Position numbers and translations under genes: made by a program. A DNA stretch of 64,000 bases from Pseudoduganella namucuonensis (GTDB taxonomy: Bacteria > Pseudomonadota > Gammaproteobacteria > Burkholderiales > Burkholderiaceae_D), in assembly GCF_900116645.1 (NCBI RefSeq), contig NZ_FPBO01000001.1:256416-320415 (forward strand), given 5' to 3'. Under the pieces are notes generated by a model that saw nothing but the letters and a program-made list of their open reading frames with translations, was not told the DNA's origin and searched no databases. Below, piece by piece: positions 47,534 through 59,016 of the stretch (its first letter is position 1; each line of letters starts with the position of its first letter).

Positions 47534-48726
47534 CACTTGCGCCAATAGCCGCTGACATAGGTTCCATTGCTTCGCCTGTAGCCGTTGACCCAGCATTTGC
47601 CGGTGGTCGTCGGCGGCGTGACTGGCGCCGTGACCGGTGTCTCCGCCGTTTTGTCGGTCGCCTCGCAAGGTTTTCCGTCATGGTCGCGGTCAAGGTAGGT
47701 ATGGCCCTGGCTGTACAGGGAAAGCGCCAGGTCGTGGTCAATGGCTGTGCACTTGTACACGCCGGTGTCCGCAATCGGCGCGACGGCCCTGGCCTTCGCC
47801 AGAACAAGATGCTGGAAAGGCTGGCTGACCAACTTGCCGTCGTTGGCAAGCAGCGTGACCGAGTAACTTCCAGCCATATCGGCGATGAATGTGGCCTTGC
47901 CGGCTGGTAGTGGCGTCACGATGGCCTTGCCGCCGTTGGGGTTGGTTACCGACCAGTCGTAGAGCAGCCTGTCCCCGTTGGCGTCCGAACTCGCACTGCC
48001 GTCCAGCATGACGGCTGCGCCCGCTGTCACGTCGCTTTGCGTGGCTGACTTGGCGACCGGCCGGTAGGCGACACCGGTTTCTGCATAGGCGATTCCCGCT
48101 TCGATGGCGGACGCGGTTTGCGTCCGATTCTCCGTGCTCGCCGCGAACGCGATCAGCACGGCGGGACGGCTCACCCCGGCTTGCAGCGATTTCATCCAGT
48201 AATCGAGCCCGCCGGCATCGGGAACCCGGTGCAGTACGTTCGCGTACAACGCGGTGATGAATTGCTGGTCGGTCGGTGTCGCGCCGTACAAACGGCTGAA
48301 TTCTTCGCTGGCGACGAACGCGGCGGCAATCTGTTCCAGCTGGGTGCCGCCGTCGAATTGCCCAAGCCAATAGCCCAGACCCGCGACGTCCGGGGTACGG
48401 TTGAAGGCCGCCTGGTAGAGCCGATACACATTGCCCGCGACCTCGCCGTCCAGCGCGAGCGACACGTCCGCAAAGCGGATGCGTTTCACCGATGTGGCCG
48501 CCGCGATCGATTCTCCACCGGCGCCTGCGATGCGATATCCCGCGCCCGTGTTCGAGATTGCATAGCTGTCGCGGTCGCCCGCAAGCGTTAGGGGTTCAAT
48601 TGCGCGCGCGGGCGCACCTAACGCTAGACGTTGCTGGACAGGAGAAGAAGTGTCGGTATAGTCGCCACCGCATCCTGCGATGACAGCGAAACAACACGCG
48701 GACAAGACGCGTGACAGCGAGCGCAT
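47530..48726 (-). CDS. Lipoprotein with DUF4214, PKD-like and excalibur domains
   Basis: A 398-aa multidomain surface or periplasmic protein. Lipobox FAVIAGC gives lipidated Cys19. Two DUF4214 repeats (about 97-145, NVYRLYQAAFNRTPDVAGLGYW, and 158-200, LYANVLHRVPDAGGLDYW), a PKD-like domain (about 232-312, VMLDGSASSDANGDRLLYDWSV), an excalibur calcium-binding motif (about 326-354, YLDRDHDGKPCE), a Thr/Pro linker, and a C-terminal CWVNGYRRSNGTYVSGYWRKC module. DUF4214 is common in S-layer and matrix proteins of Oxalobacteraceae. Function unknown; adhesion or matrix binding is inference. Confidence 0.88.
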   Translation of the reverse strand: MRSLSRVLSACCFAVIAGCGGDYTDTSSPVQQRLALGAPARAIEPLTLAGDRDSYAISNTGAGYRIAGAGGESIAAATSVKRIRFADVSLALDGEVAGNVYRLYQAAFNRTPDVAGLGYWLGQFDGGTQLEQIAAAFVASEEFSRLYGATPTDQQFITALYANVLHRVPDAGGLDYWMKSLQAGVSRPAVLIAFAASTENRTQTASAIEAGIAYAETGVAYRPVAKSATQSDVTAGAAVMLDGSASSDANGDRLLYDWSVTNPNGGKAIVTPLPAGKATFIADMAGSYSVTLLANDGKLVSQPFQHLVLAKARAVAPIADTGVYKCTAIDHDLALSLYSQGHTYLDRDHDGKPCEATDKTAETPVTAPVTPPTTTGKCWVNGYRRSNGTYVSGYWRKC

Positions 48727-48811
48727 ATAAGCCTGGGATTTCTAAAAGGCAATAATTTTACACCTTATCGCCCCTTGGCATCGCGCAACTTGTCACTCGT
48801 TTGGAGGGCGG

Positions 48812-49267
48812 CTACAGCCAGCCGTCGTCCCGCAGCACCATCTTGGTGAAGTAGTCGACGTTCGCGCGGGTGGCGAACAGGGCGGGGGCGATCAGGTAGG
48901 CGGTGTGCACAAAGCCGCTGCCGCCCAGGCCGACGCCGGCCAGCAGCATACGGAACAGCAGCATCAAGACCAGCGACAGCGCGCACAAGGTCAGCGCCTT
49001 GCGCCACATGCCCTTGACGGCGTAATAGGCCGGACCGAACAGGAAGGCCAGCAGGTTGAAGCGCACCATCGCGCGCTCGCCCATCGTCAGTGCGATGGAC
49101 TGCGGCATGTCCACGCCGCCCGCCTTTTGCAGCACCGCGAAGCGCGCTTTCCAGCCGGGCGAGATGCCGGGCAGGGCGATCGCGGTCGACGCGACGTCCG
49201 CGCCGCAGTTGAAACAGAAGTCCGCGGTGTCCGACGCCTGGGAACCGCATTGCTGGCAAAACGGCAT
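48812..49267 (-). CDS. Zinc-ribbon DUF2628-like membrane protein
   Basis: A 151-aa protein with an N-terminal zinc ribbon (C4-x2-C7 and C18-x2-C21: MPFCQQCGSQASDTADFCF), a short linker, then a DUF2628-like region (WKARFAVLQKAGG, LAFLFGPAYYAVKGMWRKAL) with two to three hydrophobic segments (about 85-145). The start at 49267 has GAGGA 4 bases upstream and is preferred over 49297. Function unknown; small zinc-ribbon membrane proteins are widespread and not diagnostic. Confidence 0.8.
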   Translation of the reverse strand: MPFCQQCGSQASDTADFCFNCGADVASTAIALPGISPGWKARFAVLQKAGGVDMPQSIALTMGERAMVRFNLLAFLFGPAYYAVKGMWRKALTLCALSLVLMLLFRMLLAGVGLGGSGFVHTAYLIAPALFATRANVDYFTKMVLRDDGWL

Positions 49268-49453
49268 GTCTTCCTCGCTAGGTGGTGATGACTCCATGAT
49301 ACCGGCGCCGACCCGCGCACAAACCCTCGCATTCTCACACTCATCAATAAATAGCGCGCCCGCGCCACAGTTTCGCGCGCCCGCCCGCCATTGCCGGGCT
49401 TGTCTATACGGGCTTGCTATAATTCAGCGCTCCCCATTCCGCCTGGAGCCGTT

Positions 49454-50335
49454 CTGAGCAAGCCTTCCGAAAACCTGCGCAGCATTTACGCGATGCTGAT
49501 CGCCGTCGCCATGTTCGCCCTGATGGACACGGCGATGAAGCTGCTGTCCGCCACCTATCCCGCCATGCAGGTGACCGCCCTGCGCGCGCTGTCGTCGCTG
49601 CCGCTGGTGTGCGCCTACATGGCCTACCGCCGCAAGTTCGGCGCGTTGCTCAAGGTGCGCTGGCCGCTGCAACTGCTGCGCGGCGCCTTGGGCATCGGCA
49701 TGCTGACCCTGTTCGCCTACGCGCTGAAAACGCTGCCGCTGGCCGACACCTACGCCATCTTCTTCATCGCGCCGGCGCTGATCACGGCGCTGTCGGTGTT
49801 CATCCTGAAGGAGCGGGTGGACGCGATGCAGTGGGTGGCGATCGTGGTCGGCCTGACCGGCGTGCTGGTGGTGCTGCGCCCGAGCGGCGCCAGCTTCATC
49901 TCGGTGGCCGGCCTGGCGGTGCTGGGCTCGGCCGTGTGTTACGCGGTGTCGGCCATCGCCAGCCGCATCCTGAGCCGCACGGACTCCAGCGAGCACATCA
50001 TGTTTTGGCTGTTGGTGATGATGGCGCTCGGGTCCCTGGCGCTGGGGTGGCGGAACTGGGTGGCGGTGCGCCCGCAGGACGTGCTGGTGATCGTCTGGCT
50101 GGCCGTGTCCGGCTTCCTCGGCCAGCTCGCCATCACCGTCGCCTTCAGCACCGGCAAGGCCTCCACCGTGGCGCCGTTCGAATACTCGGCGCTGGCCTGG
50201 GGCGTGGCGATCGACTGGCTGCTGTGGCAGACCTTGCCGGACTTCTACACCCTGCTGGGCGCGGCCATCATCATCGGCAGCGGCATCTACCTGGTGCGGC
50301 GCGAAGCCGTCCACGCCGAGTCCGAGCATCCCTGA
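49454..50335 (+). CDS. EamA-family (DMT) transporter
   Basis: Ten-segment inner-membrane permease of the drug/metabolite transporter superfamily, two tandem EamA domains (about 12-140 and 160-285). Typical features are [12 protein letters not shown] near the start, the [28 protein letters not shown] end of the first domain and [23 protein letters not shown] in the second. The start is uncertain: CTG at 49454 has GGAG five bases upstream and follows a TATAAT at 49418-49423; the next ATG is 49493, and a TTG at 49391 precedes the -10. Substrate unknown. Confidence 0.87.
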   Translation: MSKPSENLRSIYAMLIAVAMFALMDTAMKLLSATYPAMQVTALRALSSLPLVCAYMAYRRKFGALLKVRWPLQLLRGALGIGMLTLFAYALKTLPLADTYAIFFIAPALITALSVFILKERVDAMQWVAIVVGLTGVLVVLRPSGASFISVAGLAVLGSAVCYAVSAIASRILSRTDSSEHIMFWLLVMMALGSLALGWRNWVAVRPQDVLVIVWLAVSGFLGQLAITVAFSTGKASTVAPFEYSALAWGVAIDWLLWQTLPDFYTLLGAAIIIGSGIYLVRREAVHAESEHP

Positions 50336-50375
50336 CCAGCCGCGGGCCCGGCGGGAAGCGGCGGGCGTTCTCCGA

Positions 50376-50381
50376 TATAAT
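50376..50381 (+). promoter_or_regulatory. -10 element directly before lpxC
   Basis: TATAAT at 50376-50381, six bases before the lpxC ATG, with no good -35 hexamer. Transcripts from it would start at or within a base or two of the ATG. Confidence 0.4.
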
Positions 50382-50387
50382 CGGGGG

Positions 50388-51323
50388 ATGTTAAAACAGC
50401 GCACCATCAAAGAAAAAGTCTGCACCACCGGCGTCGGCCTGCACTCGGGCACCAAGGTCGTGCTGACCCTGCGGCCGGCCGCCATCGGCACCGGCATCGT
50501 GTTCCGCCGCGTGGACCTGGACCCGGTGGTCGAGTTCCCGTCCAGCGCGATGGCGGTCGGCGACACCCGCATGGCCTCGGTCCTGATCCAGGACGGCGCC
50601 CGCGTCTCCACCGTCGAGCACCTGATGTCGGCCTGCGCCGGCCTGGGTATCGACAACCTGTACGTGGATGTCAGCGCCGAGGAGATCCCCATCATGGACG
50701 GCTCGGCCTCGTCCTTCGTGTATTTGTTGCAACAGGCCGGCGTGCAGGAGCAGGACGCGGCCAAGAAGTTCATCCGCGTGGTCAAGCCGGTGGAGGTGCG
50801 CGACGGCAAGGGCGCCAACGAGAAGTGGGCGCGCCTGGTGCCGCACGACGGCTTCAAGCTGGACTTCTTCATCGAATTCAACCACCCGGCGGTCGACGGC
50901 ACGGCGCAGCGCGCCACGGTCGACTTCGGCGACGTCACCTATGTGCAGGCGATCGCCCGCGCGCGCACCTTCGGCTTCATGCAGGACGTGGAAATGCTGC
51001 GCGGCATAGGCCTGGCGCGCGGCGGCTCGCTGGAAAACGCCATCGTGATGGACGAGTACCGCATCCTGAACGCGGACGGCCTGCGCTACGACGACGAGTT
51101 CGTGCGCCACAAGATCCTGGACGCGATCGGCGACCTGTACCTGGTCGGCCATCCGCTGGTGGCGGGCTACGAGGCGCACAAGTCCGGCCACGCGCTGAAC
51201 AACCTGCTGCTGCGCGAGCTGCTGGCGCATCCGGACGCGTACGAGATCGTCACCTACGACAACCTGGCGTCGGCGCCGGAATCCTATGTGCGCCAGATGA
51301 CCCACGAGTGGGCGTTGAATTAA
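50388..51323 (+). CDS. lpxC: UDP-3-O-acyl-GlcNAc deacetylase LpxC
   Basis: Zinc metalloamidase catalysing the committed step of lipid A synthesis. The 311-aa protein starts [21 protein letters not shown], with the zinc/catalytic segments [40 protein letters not shown]-like [16 protein letters not shown] and the HKSGHALNN loop. Location before secA after the dcw cluster is conserved in this group, though here an accessory patch separates it from ftsZ. Confidence 0.97.
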   Translation: MLKQRTIKEKVCTTGVGLHSGTKVVLTLRPAAIGTGIVFRRVDLDPVVEFPSSAMAVGDTRMASVLIQDGARVSTVEHLMSACAGLGIDNLYVDVSAEEIPIMDGSASSFVYLLQQAGVQEQDAAKKFIRVVKPVEVRDGKGANEKWARLVPHDGFKLDFFIEFNHPAVDGTAQRATVDFGDVTYVQAIARARTFGFMQDVEMLRGIGLARGGSLENAIVMDEYRILNADGLRYDDEFVRHKILDAIGDLYLVGHPLVAGYEAHKSGHALNNLLLRELLAHPDAYEIVTYDNLASAPESYVRQMTHEWALN

Positions 51324-51327
51324 CTGA

Positions 51328-51810
51328 TTAGTAATCCGGCCGGTCCCGGCGGCGCCGCACCATCAGCCGCAGCGCCTGGATCAGGTCGCTGTTCTGCTTG
51401 CTCTGCTCCAGCGACACGCTGAGCGCCTCGAACGCGTCCACCGCCGCCGGCGGCAGCGACAGCGCCCGCATCTCCTCCTTGATCTCGGCGGCCTTCATCA
51501 TCTGCACCCGCAGCTTGATGTTGTGGATTTGCCAGCCTTTCCTTTGCAGCATCTCCTGCAGTTTCGGCAACTGCTGCTTCAGCTTGGCCGCCAGCGCCGC
51601 GCTGGGCGTGGACAGCAGCAACTGGCCGTCCTCGAAGGCCAGGATGTCGCAGTGGGCGAACATGGAGGGCAGGGCGGCGGCGCAGTCCTTTTGCAGGGCG
51701 GCCATGCGCTCCACCGCCGGCAGCAGGGCCGCCAGCTTGTGGTCTTTTTTGAGGAAGTCCGTGGCGCCGGCCGGGATCCGGCCATGGCTGTAGGATTTGA
51801 AGAAGCGCAT
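51328..51810 (-). CDS. DciA-like protein (DUF721)
   Basis: A 160-aa protein of the DUF721/DciA family, the ancestral loader of the replicative helicase DnaB. The conserved core is at about 20-95 (LAALLPAVERMAALQKDCAAALPSMFAHCDILAFEDGQLLLSTPSAALAAKLKQQLPKL), followed by a helical extension ending in a basic cluster MVRRRRDRPDY. It converges with lpxC (four-base gap) and is divergent from secA, a typical betaproteobacterial position. Role in helicase loading is from family knowledge. Confidence 0.82.
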   Translation of the reverse strand: MRFFKSYSHGRIPAGATDFLKKDHKLAALLPAVERMAALQKDCAAALPSMFAHCDILAFEDGQLLLSTPSAALAAKLKQQLPKLQEMLQRKGWQIHNIKLRVQMMKAAEIKEEMRALSLPPAAVDAFEALSVSLEQSKQNSDLIQALRLMVRRRRDRPDY

Positions 51811-52023
51811 GGCCGAAACATACCACAGGCCGCCAGGCCGTGCAGGCCGGAAATTCCGCGCCGCCGGGATTTTTCCAACTTAGTTACCGTACAGGCACTT
51901 GTTATACAAGCCAATAACCCAATCTTGGCCGGATCGCATGATAAAATCACCGGTCTTTTGCCCCTGGCAAGCTGTGCACCCAACGAAGTACCTACAGATA
52001 GCTTATTTTAACGGCGTTAACCA

Positions 52024-54789
<2,766 letters not shown>

Positions 54790-54801
54790 GCGGCCCGAAC
54801 C

Positions 54802-54833
54802 AAAAAAAACCGGGCCGCGAGCCCGGTTTTTTT
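54802..54833. terminator. Bidirectional terminator between secA and HDOD gene
   Basis: ACCGGGC (54809-54815), loop CGCGA, GCCCGGT (54821-54827), flanked by A-run (54802-54809) and T-run (54827-54833), so it serves both converging genes. The HDOD stop lies within the T-run. Confidence 0.9.
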
Positions 54834-55767
54834 ACGCCCGCGCCATGCTTTCCCGCGCGGCTTGCGGTTCCCGCGCCGGCGCGGCGTCCGCGGCATCCGC
54901 AGCGGCCGTCGGCGGCGCCGCGCTTGTGTCGAGCTCCAGCGCCTCGCACCACTGCCGCCAGTTCATATTGGCCTCGTCCACCAGGTCCAGCAGCGTGCGC
55001 ATGTCGAGCGGCAGCCTGGAGCCCATCTCCGCCAGCGCGCGCAGCGCCGCGGCGCGCTGTTCCTGGCCCGCGAGGAACAGGTCGGCGACGCAGGACGCGG
55101 TCTGCAGGATGCGCGCCATCTGGCGCACGCGGCGCTCCACGGCCATGTGCGGCGCCTCCTGGCACTGCACCGCCTCGCTGTAATCGCGCCCGAGCTGCCA
55201 GCCGCGCGCCAGCGCCGCGCCCATGTTCAGGTGGCTGTAACCGTAGTGGACCGACTCGGCCCGCAGCAGCTGGCTCGCCGGCCGCTCGCCGCAATCGCGC
55301 AGCAGGCGGGCATAGGAACGGGGACGCGCGGTGGCCAGGGCCAGGCGTCCGACGTCGGCCAGCAGGGCGAGGGAGAATATCTCGGACGCGGACGCGACCG
55401 GCAGCTCGGCCGCCAGCACCTGCGCCGCGCAGGCCATCGCGAAGGAGTGCGACCAGTGACGGCCGTAGTCGAAGCCCGCGCACGCGCCGCGCTGGTGGCC
55501 CGCGTACAGGTCCAGCCCCAGCGCCATCTGGCGCACCACCAGCGGACCCGCCGCCGCGACCACGCTGGCCGCGCCGTCCTCCGCCGCGGCGCCGGCGAGG
55601 CGCCGCAACGCCAGCAGCAGCACGGGGTCGGCGGCGACCCGCTCGGCCACGGCGCCGGACGGGCTGTCCGGACGCTCGCACAGCAGCATCAGCGACTGCG
55701 CGGCGGGAGTGGGGGAGGGCAGCAGCCCGGCGGCTTTTAATTCGGCGAAATCGATCAATTCGAGCAT
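54832..55767 (-). CDS. HDOD-domain signalling protein
   Basis: A 311-aa protein with an HDOD domain (about 15-215): SGAVAERVAADPVLLLALRRLA, ARPRSYARLLRD, and the helix-rich HWSHSFAMACAAQVLAAELP region resembling HD-type sites but without a full metal-binding HD pair. HDOD proteins act as output or scaffold modules in two-component and cyclic-di-GMP networks. The last 60 residues are Ala-rich and disordered. Divergent from the HTH-receiver gene across an AT-rich region. Confidence 0.8.
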   Translation of the reverse strand: MLELIDFAELKAAGLLPSPTPAAQSLMLLCERPDSPSGAVAERVAADPVLLLALRRLAGAAAEDGAASVVAAAGPLVVRQMALGLDLYAGHQRGACAGFDYGRHWSHSFAMACAAQVLAAELPVASASEIFSLALLADVGRLALATARPRSYARLLRDCGERPASQLLRAESVHYGYSHLNMGAALARGWQLGRDYSEAVQCQEAPHMAVERRVRQMARILQTASCVADLFLAGQEQRAAALRALAEMGSRLPLDMRTLLDLVDEANMNWRQWCEALELDTSAAPPTAAADAADAAPAREPQAARESMARA

Positions 55768-55955
55768 GGTGGTCGGGGCGGTGGGAAGCGGAGACGCGGC
55801 TTTGCCGTCGGCCGTTTCGGGTTCATAATGGATGCGGTGGTTTCTGGTTGGAATTGATTTTAACCAAAATTCCTTAAATTTATTAAATTTGATTAATTTG
55901 ATTTTTCTATCGATGCCATTGATTTCTATCTGGCAAATTTATGGCGAGGGCGCGG

Positions 55956-56564
55956 ATGGCGGCTGAAGAGGTATGCACCACGCAAAAGGCGGCGGAATTG
56001 CTGGGGATTTCAGTCTCGTCCGTGCAACAGTTGGTGGAGGCCGGCGTCATCGAGGCGTGGAAGACCAAGGGCGGGCACCGCCGCATCCCGCTGGCGGCGG
56101 TGCAGGCCTACAAGAGCGCGCCCCAAGCGGGGACGCAGGCCGCGCAGGCCGCCTCCCCGCAGCGCCGCAACGACACCGTGCAGGTGCTGGTGGTGGAGGA
56201 CAATCCCATGCAGCGCGCCCTGTACCAACGCCAGTTCGCCATGTGGGGGCTGCCCATCGCCGCGCGCTTCTGCGAGAACGGCTACCAGGCGCTGATCGAG
56301 ATCTCGCGCCTGCATCCGCACGTGCTGCTGGCCGACATCGTGATGGAGGGCATGGACGGCTACGAGATGATCAAGACCATCTTCGGCTATCCGGAGCTGG
56401 CCGGCATGAACATCGCCATCCTGTCCGGCCTGTCGCCGGGGGAGCTGGAGGAGCGCGGCGGCGTGCCGCCCGGCGTGGTGTTCTTCGGCAAACCCGTCAA
56501 TTTCGACGAATTGCGCGGCTATATGCGGGCCTGTTGCGCCCAGCAGGCGCGCCCGCCGGCATGA
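55956..56564 (+). CDS. Receiver-domain regulator with N-terminal helix-turn-helix
   Basis: A 202-aa response regulator with reversed layout. Residues 4-55 are an excisionase/MerR-like HTH (TTQKAAELLGISVSSVQQLVEAGVIEAWKTKGGHRRIP), then a linker and a receiver domain (about 75-195) with the acidic pair in VVEDN (81-82), phospho-acceptor Asp127 in LLADIVMEGMDGYEM, and Lys179 in FFGKPVN. The start at 55956 follows GAGGG; a start at 55941 lacks a ribosome site. Four-base overlap with the Hpt gene suggests a shared phosphorelay. Confidence 0.9.
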   Translation: MAAEEVCTTQKAAELLGISVSSVQQLVEAGVIEAWKTKGGHRRIPLAAVQAYKSAPQAGTQAAQAASPQRRNDTVQVLVVEDNPMQRALYQRQFAMWGLPIAARFCENGYQALIEISRLHPHVLLADIVMEGMDGYEMIKTIFGYPELAGMNIAILSGLSPGELEERGGVPPGVVFFGKPVNFDELRGYMRACCAQQARPPA

Positions 56565-56935
56565 GCGGCCCGCGGGGCGGCGAGGCGGGCTACGGCCACA
56601 TCGATCCGGCCGTGCTGATGCGCGCCGTCGGCGGCGACGCGGCCAGCTACCGCGCGCTGGCGGCCATCTACCTGGACAACACGCCGCGGCTGCACGCGGA
56701 CCTGCAGCGGGCGCTGGCGGCGGGCGACTGCAAGGCCGCCGCGTTCTGCTGCCACGCGCTGAAATCGAACACGCTGCTGATCGGCGCCGTCGAGCTGACC
56801 GACCTGCTGAAGGCGCTCGAGGATTTCGCGCGCGACGGCGAGGACGCCGCGCTGCCGCTGGCGCGAGCCGAGCTGGCGCGGCTGTTCGCGCTGGTGGAGG
56901 CCGAGCTGCGCGCCAGCGTCGCGGCGCTTCAGTAG
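56561..56935 (+). CDS. Histidine phosphotransfer (Hpt) protein
   Basis: A 124-aa four-helix phosphotransfer protein. The phospho-His is H65 in FCCHALKSNTLLIGA, the Hpt helix signature; downstream ELTDLLKALEDFARDGE completes the bundle. It is translationally coupled to the HTH-receiver gene (ATGA at 56561), so relay between Hpt and receiver is likely. The 3' end overlaps the histidine kinase gene tail-to-tail by seven bases. Confidence 0.9.
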   Translation: MSGPRGGEAGYGHIDPAVLMRAVGGDAASYRALAAIYLDNTPRLHADLQRALAAGDCKAAAFCCHALKSNTLLIGAVELTDLLKALEDFARDGEDAALPLARAELARLFALVEAELRASVAALQ

Positions 56936-58911
56936 CCGGGCCGCGAGCCGTCCCGCTGCGGCGAACTGCGCGGCATGGTGATGCGCACCGTGGTGCCATG
57001 TTCCGGCCGCGAGGCGATCGACACGCGCCCGCCCAGCACCCCGGTGACGATGTTGTACACGATGTTCATGCCCAGCCCGGTGCCGCCCTTGCCCATCTTG
57101 GTGGTGAAGAAGGGATCGAACACGTGGCGCCGCACCTCCTCCGGCATGCCGACGCCGTTGTCGCTGAAGACGATCTCCACCATGCCATCCGGCAGCTCGG
57201 CCGCGCGCACCGTGATGGCGCCGCTCGCGCGGTGCTCGAAGGCGTGCGCCAGCGCGTTGTTGATGAGGTTGGTGAACACCTGGTACAGGCTGCCGGGATA
57301 GGAATCCAGCGCCAGCTCCGGCGGCACGTCGAAATCGGTGTCGCAGTTGGCGCGGCGCAGCCGGGGCAGGTAGGTGGCGACCGTGTCCGTCACCACCCCC
57401 AGCAGCATGAATTCGCGGCGCTGGTCGTTGGTCTGGTCGACCGCGATCTGCTTGAACGAGGCGATCAGGTTGGCCGCCTTTTGCAGCGAGCCGCTGATCA
57501 GCCCCGAGGCCAGCTTGACCTCCTCGTTGTAGCTCGACAGCGCCGAGCGGCGCAGCGTGGCGCCGCTCAGCATGGCCTCGAACTCGTTCACCTTGTCCGA
57601 CAGCGCCGTGGCCGCCAGCAGGCTGTTGCCGATGGGCGTGTTCAGCTCGTGCGCGATGCCGGCCACCAGCGAGCCCAGCGAGGCCATCTTCTCCGCCGCG
57701 ATCAGGTCGTGCTGGGTCTGCTGCAGCGTCTCCAGCGCGTGCTGCAGGTCGGCCGAGCGCTCGCGCACCCGGCTCTCCAGCGACGCGTTCAATTCCTCCA
57801 GTTGCTGTTTCGCCTTGACCTCGGCGGTCAGGTCCAGCAGCGCCCAGATCACGGCGTCCACGCCGTCCAGCGTCAGGCTGGACGACCAGATCGCCACCTT
57901 GCCCGGGATGCCGCCCTCGAGAACGATGCCGGCCACCTCGCCCCGCACCACGCCGTCGCGCATGAACATCTGCCAGACGCGCTCGCGCTCCCCGGGCGGC
58001 GACCAGAACGTGAAATCGCTGGAGCGGTGGCCCACCAGCTGGTGCTCGGCGTAGCCGAAATTGCGCATCAGCGCCTGGTTGGCGCCGATGATGCGGCCGG
58101 CCCGGTCGGTCACGGTGAGCGGCAGCGGCGCCATGTCGAACAGCGTCTTGAAGCGCGCCTCCGATTCGGACAGGCGGCGCTCGGACGCCTCCAGCTGCGC
58201 CACGCGCTCGCGCAGCGCGGCGCCCATGGTGTTCAGCGAGCGGGCGTAGACCTCGATCTCGTCGCCCGTCGTGTCCGGCAGGGGCTGGCCGAAGGCGCTC
58301 TTGAACATCTGCCGGGCCTGGGCGGTGAGGGTGCGCAGGCGCTTGCCTATGCCCTGGGTGAAGGCGTAGAACAGCAGCATGCCCATGCTCAGCCCGGCCA
58401 GCGAGATCACGCTCGACTGCAGCAGCACCTCGTCGCGCGCCTGCGCCAGTTCGCTGGTGGACAGGCCGAAGTTGAGCGAGCCGACCTGGTTGTCCTTGAG
58501 CAGCATGGGCGCGCGCGCGTGCAGCATGTCGTCCTTGCGCCAGGTGCGCACGCCGTTGCGCGTGCCCGTTTCCGGGCTGCGCAGCGCCTCCGGCAGCACG
58601 GCCGGACGCACGCCGACGGTGCTCACGGCCTGCTCGTGCTGGTCCAGCACCACGATGTAGCGCACGAAGCTGTCCTTGGGGTCGGACAGCATCTCGGCCC
58701 AGTAGTCGCTCAGTTCGTTGAGGCGGCCCGACATCGCGTAGGGGCTGAGCGACAGGTTCAGCGTCACCGCGTACTCGTGCGCGACGCGCTCGGCGTTCTT
58801 GCGCACGGCGTCGTCCATCACGCGCAGGCTGTTGCCGATCAACAGCGCCACCAGCAGCAATTGGACGAAGGCGCTCAGCACCAGAAACTTCGCGCGCAGC
58901 GATAGGCTCAC
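56929..58911 (-). CDS. Membrane sensor histidine kinase with PAS domain
   Basis: A 660-aa sensor. First membrane segment about 8-28, a periplasmic sensor domain (about 30-160), second membrane segment about 165-187, HAMP linker, a PAS domain (about 250-365, ARFKTLFDMAPLPLTVTDRAGRIIGANQAL), a coiled coil, HisKA with H421 in GIAHELNTPIGNSLLAA, and a HATPase domain with NLINNALAHAFE, DNGVGMPEEVRRHVFDPFFTTK and GGTGLGMNIVYNIV. The GTG at 58911 has AAGGAG five bases upstream, preferred over 58944. The Hpt-receiver genes face it. Confidence 0.9.
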   Translation of the reverse strand: MSLSLRAKFLVLSAFVQLLLVALLIGNSLRVMDDAVRKNAERVAHEYAVTLNLSLSPYAMSGRLNELSDYWAEMLSDPKDSFVRYIVVLDQHEQAVSTVGVRPAVLPEALRSPETGTRNGVRTWRKDDMLHARAPMLLKDNQVGSLNFGLSTSELAQARDEVLLQSSVISLAGLSMGMLLFYAFTQGIGKRLRTLTAQARQMFKSAFGQPLPDTTGDEIEVYARSLNTMGAALRERVAQLEASERRLSESEARFKTLFDMAPLPLTVTDRAGRIIGANQALMRNFGYAEHQLVGHRSSDFTFWSPPGERERVWQMFMRDGVVRGEVAGIVLEGGIPGKVAIWSSSLTLDGVDAVIWALLDLTAEVKAKQQLEELNASLESRVRERSADLQHALETLQQTQHDLIAAEKMASLGSLVAGIAHELNTPIGNSLLAATALSDKVNEFEAMLSGATLRRSALSSYNEEVKLASGLISGSLQKAANLIASFKQIAVDQTNDQRREFMLLGVVTDTVATYLPRLRRANCDTDFDVPPELALDSYPGSLYQVFTNLINNALAHAFEHRASGAITVRAAELPDGMVEIVFSDNGVGMPEEVRRHVFDPFFTTKMGKGGTGLGMNIVYNIVTGVLGGRVSIASRPEHGTTVRITMPRSSPQRDGSRPGY

Positions 58912-58969
58912 TTGCTCTCCTTGCGGGCGGGGGGAAAACAGCAATATAACCGATGCAACTTTCGGATAG

Positions 58970-58997
58970 AAAGAAAAACGCCGGCTGGGGCCGGCGT
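58970..58997 (-). terminator. Terminator of the porin/binding-protein operon
   Basis: ACGCCGGC (58978-58985), loop TGGG, GCCGGCGT (58990-58997); on the minus strand a TTTTTCTTTCTA tail follows. It lies after the binding-protein gene and before the kinase, so the kinase is probably a separate transcript. Confidence 0.85.
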
Positions 58998-59016
58998 CTG
59001 GGGGAGGGGAGGGGGC

